Notes under the pieces: generated by a model
What the model was told of the DNA's origin: nothing
What the model saw: the letters and a program-made list of their open reading frames with translations, nothing else
The model's database searches: none
Part shown: piece after piece, positions 33,881-42,590 of the stretch
Layout of the letters: each line of letters starts with the position of its first letter
Numbering within the stretch: position 1 is the first letter of the stretch
Translations under genes and position numbers: made by a program
Virus record (IMG/VR): IMGVR_UViG_3300025133_008097
Span: 52,841 to 116,840 of that record
Strand: one strand, 5' to 3'
Length of the DNA: 64,000 nucleotides
Origin: a virus

Positions 33881-34318
33881 ATGCCACCATTTCAATATAA
33901 AGCCGGACTTCATAACGTAGGGTCCTATCAGGTGTCGGGCCGCCCATGGGCAACCGGCAGCATCAACTGTCGCAAAGATACGATGGAGATCGCCCAACTT
34001 GATTTTCCTACTGTTACATCCTTTGTTGTTATTTCTAATATGGACAGCGCCAACAATAATGTTCGCGTTGGATTTTCAAGTGGAGGCGTCGCCGGGTTAG
34101 GCGCCGCCGGGAACAATAACAATTACTTGGAACTCCCCCCCACGAGTGGGTCGGGACCCCTGCACTTGGATCTTAAGTTGACTCAACTGTTTTTAAGTGG
34201 ATCCGATAATGTTTCGGTGATCGCTGGCCTGACGGGTATTGAAAGTGGATCAATTGATACCAATCCCAATAATTCTCCAAATGGCCCCAATTGGTCTGGC
34301 TCTGCCGGTATTGGCTAA
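33881..34318 (+). CDS. small surface-type virion protein
   Basis: A 145-residue beta-rich protein (Gly, Asn, Ser, few charges) with no enzyme motif. F-Q-Y-K-A-G-L-H-N-V-G near the start resembles the M-A-Y-K-F/V-x-x-G starts of the downstream fibre genes. Likely a head decoration or fibre base protein. After its TAA stop the same frame stays open for 33 codons with a protein-like composition, described under findings. A binding site (CGGAGAG) precedes the start. Confidence 0.6.
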   Translation: MPPFQYKAGLHNVGSYQVSGRPWATGSINCRKDTMEIAQLDFPTVTSFVVISNMDSANNNVRVGFSSGGVAGLGAAGNNNNYLELPPTSGSGPLHLDLKLTQLFLSGSDNVSVIAGLTGIESGSIDTNPNNSPNGPNWSGSAGIG

Positions 34319-34420
34319 TGGGAACGTTGGGGCTATGGTAAAAGATGGTATGCGACACGAACGTTACTCAATCAGGGAGGCACGTATCTTACAGACTATC
34401 TAGTTATCATGAGCAACTAA
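34319..34420 (+). other. in-frame open extension after stop codon
   Basis: This 116-base gap before the next gene (34319-34433) contains 33 sense codons in the frame of the upstream gene, starting with Trp-Glu-Arg-Trp directly after TAA and ending in TAA at 34418-34420. There is no ATG, GTG or TTG near its beginning, so it could be translated only by readthrough. It may be a functional extension or a remnant of a longer C-terminus. Confidence 0.4.
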
Positions 34421-34433
34421 GCGGGGTAACTGA

Positions 34434-37340
34434 ATGTCTGATCCGGTAAATAAGTGGGACCAACCTGAATCTGCGCCCCCTCCCATGTTCTTTGGGAAAA
34501 AAGAGCGCGACTTAGTAAAGCAGGTAAACGACGAACTCGCGGAACGCGTTGTAGGCCAAACTATAGCCTACTACTCAGTGAGTCTCGAAGACTCTGAATT
34601 TCATCCCATTTATGGCGAAGCAATTGATAAGGTTACATTACCGCCCGTTCGTGTTTATGCGTACGTTACAGTTGAAAACGAACAAAGTAATGAGCGCTAT
34701 GGTTATGAGTATCAAACGAAGCTCACCGTCAACTTTAATCGCAAGCGCCTAACAGAAGATCAAAACCTTTTCGTCCGGGTTGGTGATTTCGTTCAGTACG
34801 GCGACGAATTCTATGAGGTTGTTAAAACGTATAATGACACTCGTTATTATTTTGGCCAGATAGAGCATAAGTTTCAAATTTCGGCAGAATGTATAAAAGC
34901 CCGCGAGGGTGTTTTCCGCATTCGGGGTTCAATGAAGCCCCAACTTGTCACTACTGCGCCGGGAGTAAAGGCCGCGGTCGAGCCAGCCGCAGCCCCCCCA
35001 CCCGTCGTTCCTCGCGCTCCTAATAATGCTGAGTATCTGGTGCTTACAGCCGATTCGGGCCTTACCAAAGAGCGTATTCTCACAGCCGGGGACAACATCA
35101 CCTTTACTGATGGTGGCGCAGGTGGAGCCCTTACAATTGCGGCAACGGGCGACCTAGCTGTTTCGTCTTCGGCTCTGGTCTATTCGGCCGTGGGACTTCA
35201 AAGTTCGGGATATCTCAAAGTTACCGGATCAACGACCCTAGCTGGCCTTCTTTCTTCTTCTGCCGCCGCGCGACTTGTTGGCTCTTTGTCCTCTTCCGGA
35301 GACATTGCCACTACGGGCGCCATCCATGCGACCACTTATTATGGTGACGGCTCCAACCTAGCGGGAGTGGGGTCCAATGCATCGGGCTCAGCGCGCCAAT
35401 ATTCCGCAACTGGAATAGAAACCTCTGGGTATCTGAAAGTTACTGGTTCCGTTACTCTTGCCGGCTCGCTCTCCTCGTCCACAGGGGCGACTTGGGCCTC
35501 TTCGGTTTCCTCCTCTGGGGATGTCGCCATTACGGGCGCCCTACACGCGGCTACCCTATACGGCGATGGTTCGGGTCTCAGTGGGATCATTACCTCTGTG
35601 TCCGGAACTGCTCGTCAGTATTCCGTCACCGGTGTAGAAACCTCAGGTTATCTGAAGGTAACTGGTTCTAGCACATTGGCTGGTGCTCTATCTTCCTCAG
35701 CCGGCGTCGAGATTGTGGGCGCCACTATGGTGGGCGGCGCTCTCAATGTTTCGGGTACGGTTACGGCAGCGAGCATTGCTAGCGGCTCCCTGGCGGGAAG
35801 TGGGAGCTTCATTGGACTCAACAGCTCCAATCAGCTTGTGCTTACTGGGGCCGGCGAGCCTGTCTCTGGAACGATACGACACTATTCCGCCACGGGGCTA
35901 GAAACCTCAGGATATTTGAGGGTGACGGGTTCAACTACATTTGGGGGGGCTCTTTCTTCTTCTGCCGGCGCCGCCTTGGTTGGATCTCTCTCTTCATCGG
36001 GTGATATGGCGGCTAGTGGAAACATTCATGCGGCCGCCTATTATGGTGATGGTTCTAATTTGGCTGGCGTCAGCAATGCTTCCGGGTCAGCCAGACACTA
36101 TTCTTCGACAGGACTCGAAACATCGGGTTATTTGAAGGTTTCGGGCTCCTCCACTTTAGCCGGCACCCTGTCATCGTCCGCGACCGCTGTATGGGCCGGT
36201 TCGGTTTCCTCCTCCGGCGATCTTGCTGTTACTGGCAATGTGCACGCGACAGCTTATTATGGTGACGGCTCTAATTTAGCAGGAGTCAGTGATGCGTCGG
36301 GCTCCGCTCGACATTATTCCTCTACTGGGTTCGAAACATCGGGCTACCTGAAGGTAACCGGGTCCAGCACTCTTGGGGGCGCCATCTCATCCTCTGCTGG
36401 TGCGGTCCTGGTGGGGTCAATTTCTTCGTCTAACGATCTTGCTGTTACTGGCAATGTGCACGCAGCGGTTTATTACGGCGACGGGTCCAACTTGAGCGGC
36501 ATTGCAGGGACAGCTTCCGGCTCCGCTCGACACTACTCTTCTACCGGGGTAGAGACTTCGGGATATTTGAAGGTCTCGGGGTCCACAACTTTGGGGGACT
36601 CTCTTTCTTCCTCTGCGGGGGCAGTTTTCGTACAATCCCTCTCGTCTTCCGGCGACGTCGCCATCACTGGCAATATGCATGCTGCGGTCTACTATGGTGA
36701 TGGTTCTAACTTAAGCGGTATTGCGGGAACCGCGTCCGGATCGGCGCGCCATTATTCTGCGACCGGTCTTGAAACCTCGGGATACCTCAGGGTGACGGGA
36801 TCGACCACGTTGGGAGGAGCCATCAGTGCATCCGCTGCAGCCCGTTTGGTCGGGTCCCTCTCTTCATCAGCCAATGTAGCCGTGACAGGAAATGTTCATG
36901 CGACAACCTATTATGGCGATGGCTCTCAGTTGACAGGAATCGGCGCTGCGTCGTTCTCAGGCTCTGCTCGAATATATTCTGCAACTGGGCTCGAAACGTC
37001 AGGGTTCATGAAAGTGTCGGGCAGCGCCGAATATGGCGGGGGCATAATGCATAATCTTACGGCAGTTACGGCGCCGACTTATAGCATATTAGCTACCGAC
37101 TATTATATAACGGCAGACACATCGGCCAACACAATTACGTTAACGCTGCCAAACACCAATACCGATGAGACCGGCCGCACCTTTATAATCAAAGATGTCG
37201 GCGGAAATGTTGCAACAAATCCTATTACCATAGACGGCTACCAACTAGAGACAATTGATGGTCAAGCATCTTTTGAACTCAGTTCACCATATGGAGCGGT
37301 GAGCCTTTTTACCGATGGCGCGAGTTGGTTTATTTACTAG
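34434..37340 (+). CDS. fibre protein with neck-like N-terminal domain
   Basis: A 968-residue protein. The N-terminal 165 residues form a compact domain (FFGKKERDLVKQVNDELAER, then G-E-A-I, R-R/K-L-T-E-D-Q, V-G-D-F-V-Q-Y-G-D) that I recall as a stand-alone neck-region protein in marine myoviruses. It is followed by a Pro/Ala linker and about nine repeats of a Ser/Thr/Gly-rich unit centred on YSATGxETSGYLKVTGS and Y-Y-G-D-G-S-N-L. The last 100 residues are a beta-rich tip shared with the next three genes. The domain order suggests a fibre anchored at the head or neck, comparable in position to T4 whiskers. That placement is inference. Confidence 0.7.
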   Translation: MSDPVNKWDQPESAPPPMFFGKKERDLVKQVNDELAERVVGQTIAYYSVSLEDSEFHPIYGEAIDKVTLPPVRVYAYVTVENEQSNERYGYEYQTKLTVNFNRKRLTEDQNLFVRVGDFVQYGDEFYEVVKTYNDTRYYFGQIEHKFQISAECIKAREGVFRIRGSMKPQLVTTAPGVKAAVEPAAAPPPVVPRAPNNAEYLVLTADSGLTKERILTAGDNITFTDGGAGGALTIAATGDLAVSSSALVYSAVGLQSSGYLKVTGSTTLAGLLSSSAAARLVGSLSSSGDIATTGAIHATTYYGDGSNLAGVGSNASGSARQYSATGIETSGYLKVTGSVTLAGSLSSSTGATWASSVSSSGDVAITGALHAATLYGDGSGLSGIITSVSGTARQYSVTGVETSGYLKVTGSSTLAGALSSSAGVEIVGATMVGGALNVSGTVTAASIASGSLAGSGSFIGLNSSNQLVLTGAGEPVSGTIRHYSATGLETSGYLRVTGSTTFGGALSSSAGAALVGSLSSSGDMAASGNIHAAAYYGDGSNLAGVSNASGSARHYSSTGLETSGYLKVSGSSTLAGTLSSSATAVWAGSVSSSGDLAVTGNVHATAYYGDGSNLAGVSDASGSARHYSSTGFETSGYLKVTGSSTLGGAISSSAGAVLVGSISSSNDLAVTGNVHAAVYYGDGSNLSGIAGTASGSARHYSSTGVETSGYLKVSGSTTLGDSLSSSAGAVFVQSLSSSGDVAITGNMHAAVYYGDGSNLSGIAGTASGSARHYSATGLETSGYLRVTGSTTLGGAISASAAARLVGSLSSSANVAVTGNVHATTYYGDGSQLTGIGAASFSGSARIYSATGLETSGFMKVSGSAEYGGGIMHNLTAVTAPTYSILATDYYITADTSANTITLTLPNTNTDETGRTFIIKDVGGNVATNPITIDGYQLETIDGQASFELSSPYGAVSLFTDGASWFIY
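35180..37035 (+). repeat. nine-copy fibre shaft repeat
   Basis: Nine units of roughly 65-75 codons encode Y-S-x-x-G-x-E/Q-T/S-S-G-Y-L-K/R-V followed by S-S-S/A-x-x and V-H-A-x-x-Y-Y-G-D-G-S. DNA identity between units is clear but not perfect. One unit recurs in the 40147 gene, linking the two by descent. Confidence 0.8.
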
Positions 37341-37525
37341 ATCCAAAAAGATACATATAAATATGTTTTGTTGAGGTCTTTTGGTACGGCCATTACTATA
37401 TGTTATAGAAAACGGAAGTGGCTACTCGTATATCTGTTATGTTTTGCTTCTTCAGATTGTGATTACAATCTATTGATTTTATGACTTTTTCACCCGTTTG
37501 CCATTAACATAGGAGGATTTTTCCA
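37341..37525 (+). promoter_or_regulatory. intergenic region with T4 late-promoter octamer
   Basis: The longest non-coding gap in the window. TATAAATA at 37356-37363 is the exact T4 late-promoter sequence recognised by gp55-type sigma factors; transcription would start near 37370, leaving a leader of about 155 bases. A 7-bp hairpin (37454-37471, loop GATT) lies in the leader. The next gene has TAGGAGGAT upstream of its ATG. No other element is evident. Confidence 0.5.
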
Positions 37526-40045
37526 ATGGCTTACAAATTTCAAAAGGGCGCGTTCCACGCGGACGGCCTTATTTCAGGCTCATCGACGGTAAAAGCCGTT
37601 GGGTCTCTTTCATCTTCTGGCGATATTGCCGTTACAGGGGCGGTCCATGCTGCCCAGCTGTACGGTGGTGGCGCTGGTATCACTGGCATCTCTTCTGATG
37701 CTGTGGATGTTACCTCGTCTACTGGTGACCTTGCTTATCCGATCGTCTTCACTGAAGGTGCTCAGACCGCTGGTACTTTGGGACTTGGTCTAAACACAGC
37801 ACTGAACTACAATCCAAGCGACGGGGTAGTTTCATCTTCAGCCAAGGCACAATTTGTTGGTAACTCCATCTTTGGTGGAACACTTGGCGTGTCGGGCGCA
37901 ATGACTCTCGCCGGCGGCCTCTCCAGCTCTAATAATGCACAATTCGTTGGCTCTGGCATGTTCAATTCAACTCTTGCTGTGTCGGGCGCAATGACCATTG
38001 CGGGCATTTCCGGCTCCGGCCACGCTGAATTCGTTACTGGTGTTCGCACTGCAGGAGGCCTTGCTGTCTCCGGGTCAACGACACTGGCAGCTGGCGTGTC
38101 TAGCTCTGCTGATGCACGATTCGTTGGCAATGTTGAGTCGAGTGGTCAAATTGAAGCATCCGGTTCGGTCCTCGGCTCGGAATTCAAGACTAACGATGTT
38201 ACCTATGGTGACTCGGGTATCACCATGGACACTGATGGCGGCAATCTCTTGTTTATTAACAATGATGCAGACCAGCAGATTTACCTGAAAGTTGGTTCAG
38301 ACACGGCTGCCACTAGTGTGACATTTATTAATGCAAGTAGCACCCCCCTCTTCGGAGTTGACGGCACGGGGCAGATGCAGGCCGCGGCCATATCTGGCTC
38401 CGGCGTGCTGCAAGTGGTTGGTAACTCCATCTTTGGTGGAACACTTGGTGTGACCGGCGCTGTGGTGGCCAAGTCTACTGTAAGTGCTTCTTCAACCTTA
38501 CAGGTTGTCGGCACTGTTAATTCGATCGGTGCAATGGCGTCCAGCGGTTCCATTACTGCTGGTTCTTCGTTCATCATCGGTTCTGCCGATTTGAACGAAG
38601 CCGACATGGAGAAGCTTGACGGTATTACGAATGGTGCCGGCGCAGCCAACAAGGCTCTTGTCCTTGATGCCAATGCGGATGTTGCTTCCGGTCTTCGATC
38701 TGTGACAGCTTCTGCTGACCTGAGGGCTGCAAACGTTCACGCTACGCAATTCTATGGTGGTGGTGCTGGAATTACAGGCATTACTTCTGATGCTGTTGAT
38801 GTTACTGCGTCTCTTGGCGCAAGTCTGGTTTACGGCATTGTTGGAACCCAGGGAGTTCAGAGCGATGGAACACTTGGTCTAATCACCACGGTTTCGGGAG
38901 CTTCTTTCAATCCGTTGGATGCTACGTGGGGAAGCAAGCTGCGTCTCTCCGGTAATGTAGGCGGTTACCAGACTAGTGACATTCAGTTTGGTGAAAAAGC
39001 TGGAATAGGATTTAAGAATGATGAGGGTCTTCTATTCCAGATTACTTCCTCGGAAGCAGGGATCGATATTTCCTCTTCCCAGGACGCCGGCATCGCCCTA
39101 TATGGTGGAGATGGCGAGCAAGCAGGGGTCGGTATTTATGGAAGCTTTTTCTCTGTCTGGAACTCCGACGACGACGAGGTGTATAAATTCGCTGTCGAGA
39201 GCAATGACGGCGCTGTCTCTGGCGCTGCTGGTGCTCAGTTTGTTGGCAACTCTATTTTTGGGGGGGCCCTGTCGGTAAGTGGTGCGACTACCTTATCTGG
39301 CAAGCTTTCGAGTTCTGCTGCGATGGAAATCGTTGGTCAGGTCGACGTAGTTGGTAGCCTTAATGTGACCGGCTCGTCCGTTCTCAACGGCGGTATCGAC
39401 GTCAACGGTAGCAACTTTACTGTTAGCACCGCTGGTGCAGTGACTGCTGCGTCTACTATTCGGATGTCGCAGGGCAATTCGCTCTCCTTCAACGGTGCAA
39501 CTAACACTGCGAAGATTACCAATCAAGGGCAAAACCTAGATATTAACGCCCCCGGTGCAATTGTTCTCAATGCCGGGACGTTTGTGTCCAGTTCGGATGG
39601 TGCTCAGTTTGTTGGCAACTCTATTTTTGGGGGGACCCTGTCGGTAAGTGGTGCGACTACCTTAGCTGGTAACCTTTCGAGTTCGGCTGGACTACAGTAT
39701 GTCGGTGCAGCGCTTCTCGGAAGTACACTTGGTGTCTCCGGAGCTGTTAGTATGGATGGAGGTGCAAACCTCAAGGTGAAGACATACACGGGAGCTGCCA
39801 GTATTGGAACGGCAGCTATCGTTCACGTTGTGAGTGGCGGAACTGCCGCGCTTACTATGACCCTCCCGGCCATTGGCACGTCCGGCCGTTGGTATGCGGT
39901 TAAGCGTCACAACAACATGAGCGGAAACGTGGTTGTTGATGGTAATGGTGGCGAGTTGATTGATGGAAATACAAGCATTACTTTGAGTACTGCTGGTGCA
40001 TCAGTCTACCTCGTAGATGACGGAACGCAATGGACAATTCTCTAA
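37526..40045 (+). CDS. fibre-like virion protein, 839 aa
   Basis: Starts MAYKFQKGAFHADGLISGSS, nearly the same as the next gene, suggesting a common attachment domain. The shaft is made of beta repeats with phrases such as A-Q-F-V-G-N-S-I-F-G-G-T-L and S-V-S-G-A-T-T-L. A segment near residues 360-390 (L-N-E-A-D-M-E-K-L-D-G-I-T-N-G) is typical of phage fibres. The C-terminal 90 residues form the shared tip ending in D-D-G-T-Q-W-T-I-L. It appears to be its own transcription unit between a late-type promoter and a strong terminator. Confidence 0.75.
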   Translation: MAYKFQKGAFHADGLISGSSTVKAVGSLSSSGDIAVTGAVHAAQLYGGGAGITGISSDAVDVTSSTGDLAYPIVFTEGAQTAGTLGLGLNTALNYNPSDGVVSSSAKAQFVGNSIFGGTLGVSGAMTLAGGLSSSNNAQFVGSGMFNSTLAVSGAMTIAGISGSGHAEFVTGVRTAGGLAVSGSTTLAAGVSSSADARFVGNVESSGQIEASGSVLGSEFKTNDVTYGDSGITMDTDGGNLLFINNDADQQIYLKVGSDTAATSVTFINASSTPLFGVDGTGQMQAAAISGSGVLQVVGNSIFGGTLGVTGAVVAKSTVSASSTLQVVGTVNSIGAMASSGSITAGSSFIIGSADLNEADMEKLDGITNGAGAANKALVLDANADVASGLRSVTASADLRAANVHATQFYGGGAGITGITSDAVDVTASLGASLVYGIVGTQGVQSDGTLGLITTVSGASFNPLDATWGSKLRLSGNVGGYQTSDIQFGEKAGIGFKNDEGLLFQITSSEAGIDISSSQDAGIALYGGDGEQAGVGIYGSFFSVWNSDDDEVYKFAVESNDGAVSGAAGAQFVGNSIFGGALSVSGATTLSGKLSSSAAMEIVGQVDVVGSLNVTGSSVLNGGIDVNGSNFTVSTAGAVTAASTIRMSQGNSLSFNGATNTAKITNQGQNLDINAPGAIVLNAGTFVSSSDGAQFVGNSIFGGTLSVSGATTLAGNLSSSAGLQYVGAALLGSTLGVSGAVSMDGGANLKVKTYTGAASIGTAAIVHVVSGGTAALTMTLPAIGTSGRWYAVKRHNNMSGNVVVDGNGGELIDGNTSITLSTAGASVYLVDDGTQWTIL
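39230..39670 (+). repeat. direct repeat in fibre gene (offset 369 bp)
   Basis: The segment starting at 39230 and the one starting at 39599 are almost identical for about 70 bases, encoding G-A-Q-F-V-G-N-S-I-F-G-G and the following strand. The offset is 123 codons, so recombination between copies would stay in frame. Confidence 0.8.
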
Positions 40046-40068
40046 GATAAAACTTAGATACAAAACTC

Positions 40069-40102
40069 AAGGGCGTCTATTCTTCGGAATAGACGCCCTT
40101 TT
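40069..40102 (+). terminator. rho-independent terminator with UUCG loop
   Basis: A perfect 14-bp stem (40069-40082 with 40087-40100) is closed by a C-UUCG-G tetraloop, one of the most stable RNA loops, and followed by a short T run. It lies 23 bases after the stop of the 839-residue fibre gene and separates it from the next fibre gene. Confidence 0.9.
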
Positions 40103-40146
40103 GTATTTAGGAAGCTATTTATTGATGTACATTTGGAGACAAGATC

Positions 40147-41271
40147 ATGGCATACAAGGTTCAATTAGGCGCCGCACATCTAGACGGGCTCGTATCAGGC
40201 TCGTCTACTATTAGAGCAGTCGGCTCTCTATCATCCTCAGGGGATATAGCGGTAACTGGCAATCTTCACGCAGCAATGCTGTATGGGGACGGTTCGGGCC
40301 TCAGCAATATCTCCGCCGATGGAATTGATGTTACCAGTTCTGCTGGAAACTTAGCTTATAACCTTGTTTTTACTGAGGGAGCCCAGACTGATGGTTCATT
40401 GGGCCTTGGTCTAAATACCAATCTTAATTACAATCCTGGCACTGGTCTTATTTCTAGCTCTGCTGGGGCTCAGTTTGTGCAAGAGGCTATCTTTGGTGGT
40501 ACGCTCCATGCTACAGGGGCGATCTCCGGAGCCGTAGGCCTGCAGGGACAAAGTCTCACTGTAGGCAATGGTGGACTCCAGGTTTCCGACGATGCAGATC
40601 TTTCTAGTTCGGCGGGAATGGAAATTGTTGGAAATACCGTTTTAGTCGGCACTCTCAATGTGACGGGTGCGCAGACCTTAGGGGGGGCAGTCTCTAGTTC
40701 TGCTGGTGCGGTATTTGTTCAATCCTTGTCTTCCTCTGCGAATGTCGCCGTTACAGGAAATGTTCATGCGGCGACTTACTATGGTGACGGCTCCAACCTA
40801 ACCGGTGTCGATTCGGCGTCCGGCTCCGCTCGCCAATACTCTGCCACCGGCATGGAAACGTCAGGATATCTTAAGGTATCGGGATCTACTACCTTAGCTG
40901 GCGCCCTCTCTAGTTCAGCCGGAGCACAGGTGGTGGGCAACGTCCTCCTCGGCGGCCAGTTGGGAATTAGCGGAGGCATTCAGTTTCAGGTTACCACGGT
41001 CACTACTAACACTCACCTCACGGCCTCGACTGCGACTACCTATCAGGTGGTGAGCGGAGGCACTGCAGCTATTACGATGATGCTGCCGTCTGCTAGCGCG
41101 GGCGAACATTATCAGTATGCCATCAAACGCCATGCACTGATGAGCGGGAATGTGGTTATTACTGGGTCTGATGTCGCAGACGTAATTGATGGTGAGGCTC
41201 GCCTCGAACTAGAGACTGCCGGCGCTTCGGTATTTCTTATTAGTGATGGCACCCAATGGAACATCTTCTAG
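40147..41271 (+). CDS. fibre-like virion protein, 374 aa
   Basis: A shorter paralogue of the 37526 product. The first 130 residues follow it closely (start MAYKVQLGAAHLDGLVSGSS, then N-L-A-Y-N-L-V-F-T-E-G-A-Q-T). The middle contains one copy of the shaft repeat of the 34434 gene (YSATGMETSGYLKV). The end is the shared tip (I-K-R-H-A-L-M-S-G-N-V-V-I-T-G, S-D-G-T-Q-W-N-I-F). It is thus a mosaic of two neighbouring fibres. The next gene starts four bases after its stop codon. Confidence 0.72.
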   Translation: MAYKVQLGAAHLDGLVSGSSTIRAVGSLSSSGDIAVTGNLHAAMLYGDGSGLSNISADGIDVTSSAGNLAYNLVFTEGAQTDGSLGLGLNTNLNYNPGTGLISSSAGAQFVQEAIFGGTLHATGAISGAVGLQGQSLTVGNGGLQVSDDADLSSSAGMEIVGNTVLVGTLNVTGAQTLGGAVSSSAGAVFVQSLSSSANVAVTGNVHAATYYGDGSNLTGVDSASGSARQYSATGMETSGYLKVSGSTTLAGALSSSAGAQVVGNVLLGGQLGISGGIQFQVTTVTTNTHLTASTATTYQVVSGGTAAITMMLPSASAGEHYQYAIKRHALMSGNVVITGSDVADVIDGEARLELETAGASVFLISDGTQWNIF

Positions 41272-41274
41272 GAT

Positions 41275-42513
41275 ATGGCTTATAAGTTTACAACGGGCTC
41301 CGTTGAGCGGGGCGACATCTATAATCAAAACGATGCCCAGCAAAACACTTATATAGACTGGAGCGAGGACGCCATCGGTCTGGTAGCCGGGGGAGCGCTG
41401 ACTCTAGCGGTGTCTGGGGCAGTCGTAAACGTGTCCGGCTCGGGTACCCCCTTGCGCGTCGATGGCGCCATCAGTTCTAGTCGTGCCCTTTATGGAACAG
41501 ATTTGGTATTAAAGACCAATGACTCCAGCGGAATTGCTACACTTTATATCGAAGGCACCAATGGCACTGAAATCATTGGTATGACCGGCGGCGGCATGAA
41601 CATTCTCGCCCAGGGCGGCGATATGCACCTCGTAGCCGGCGCCGACGGCGCGATCAACTGGGGTACCGACAATACGTATTGGAAAATGAGTTTAAGCACC
41701 GACGGTGATCTCAGCCTCCCATCCATGTCTGCCGCCAATACCAAGGGACGGATACATGTTTCCGGAAGCGACAGCGACAATCTATTCTATACCAATTCGG
41801 ACAGCAATGATGACGTTTTCGTTGTCTGCGGCGACGGCAAAGTCGGCATCGGCACGGCGTCGCCCCAAGCTCCTCTTCATATTACTGGAAACCTCGAGCC
41901 AGCCCTTCTTATTGAAGATGGCAATATTCATTTAAGTGGTACCCATCCGTATCACCATCCAGAAATTCAGTTTATTGACAATGCCCATATTGGTGTTGCT
42001 GGTCTTAAAATAAGATATAACAATAGCAACGGTAGTAGTTACTTTGAAAATATGTTTAACAACACAAATGCCGGTATCTTTTTCACCACTCGCGAAGCTG
42101 GAACCGCTGATAACGTTTTGTCCCTGGTTGCAGGACAGGTTGGTATAGGTACAACAACACCCAACTCCACCTTTCAAGTTAGTGGCTCGCAGGCCGGAAA
42201 TTATACAGCCATTACTGATGACATAACGTTAAATGAAACCCACTACACAGTAGATCTTACTGACACCGATGATGCAACCGTAACTCTTCCAGCTGCTAGC
42301 GGAGTTACTGGAAGAACATATCACATTTTGACTACCGGCAATGGCGAGCAGACACTTACGATTACCGGCTCTGGCGGTCAGTTTATGGGTTCCAACCAGG
42401 ATTCGGGCCCAGAGGATTCAATCGAAATCGACGGCGGCGCGCAGAGCGTTACACTTCTGAGTACCGGTACGTATTGGTTTATTTTAACAGATAACAGGCA
42501 GCAGGGACACTAG
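41275..42513 (+). CDS. fibre-like virion protein, 412 aa
   Basis: Begins M-A-Y-K-F-T-T-G like its neighbours but then diverges. The shaft contains VGIGTASPQAPLHITG and VGIGTTTPNSTFQVSG, phrases typical of trimeric fibre and S74-type proteins, though no S74 peptidase domain follows. The last 80 residues are the shared tip in diverged form (T-L-P-A-A-S-G-V-T-G-R-T-Y-H-I, ending Y-W-F-I-L). Likely translated with the 40147 gene. Confidence 0.72.
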   Translation: MAYKFTTGSVERGDIYNQNDAQQNTYIDWSEDAIGLVAGGALTLAVSGAVVNVSGSGTPLRVDGAISSSRALYGTDLVLKTNDSSGIATLYIEGTNGTEIIGMTGGGMNILAQGGDMHLVAGADGAINWGTDNTYWKMSLSTDGDLSLPSMSAANTKGRIHVSGSDSDNLFYTNSDSNDDVFVVCGDGKVGIGTASPQAPLHITGNLEPALLIEDGNIHLSGTHPYHHPEIQFIDNAHIGVAGLKIRYNNSNGSSYFENMFNNTNAGIFFTTREAGTADNVLSLVAGQVGIGTTTPNSTFQVSGSQAGNYTAITDDITLNETHYTVDLTDTDDATVTLPAASGVTGRTYHILTTGNGEQTLTITGSGGQFMGSNQDSGPEDSIEIDGGAQSVTLLSTGTYWFILTDNRQQGH

Positions 42514-42590
42514 AAATCACATCTATTAGTCATTTCCTCATCTTACACACTAATTACATTTGATTACGTATCAGAATTTGGAGTAATTCT

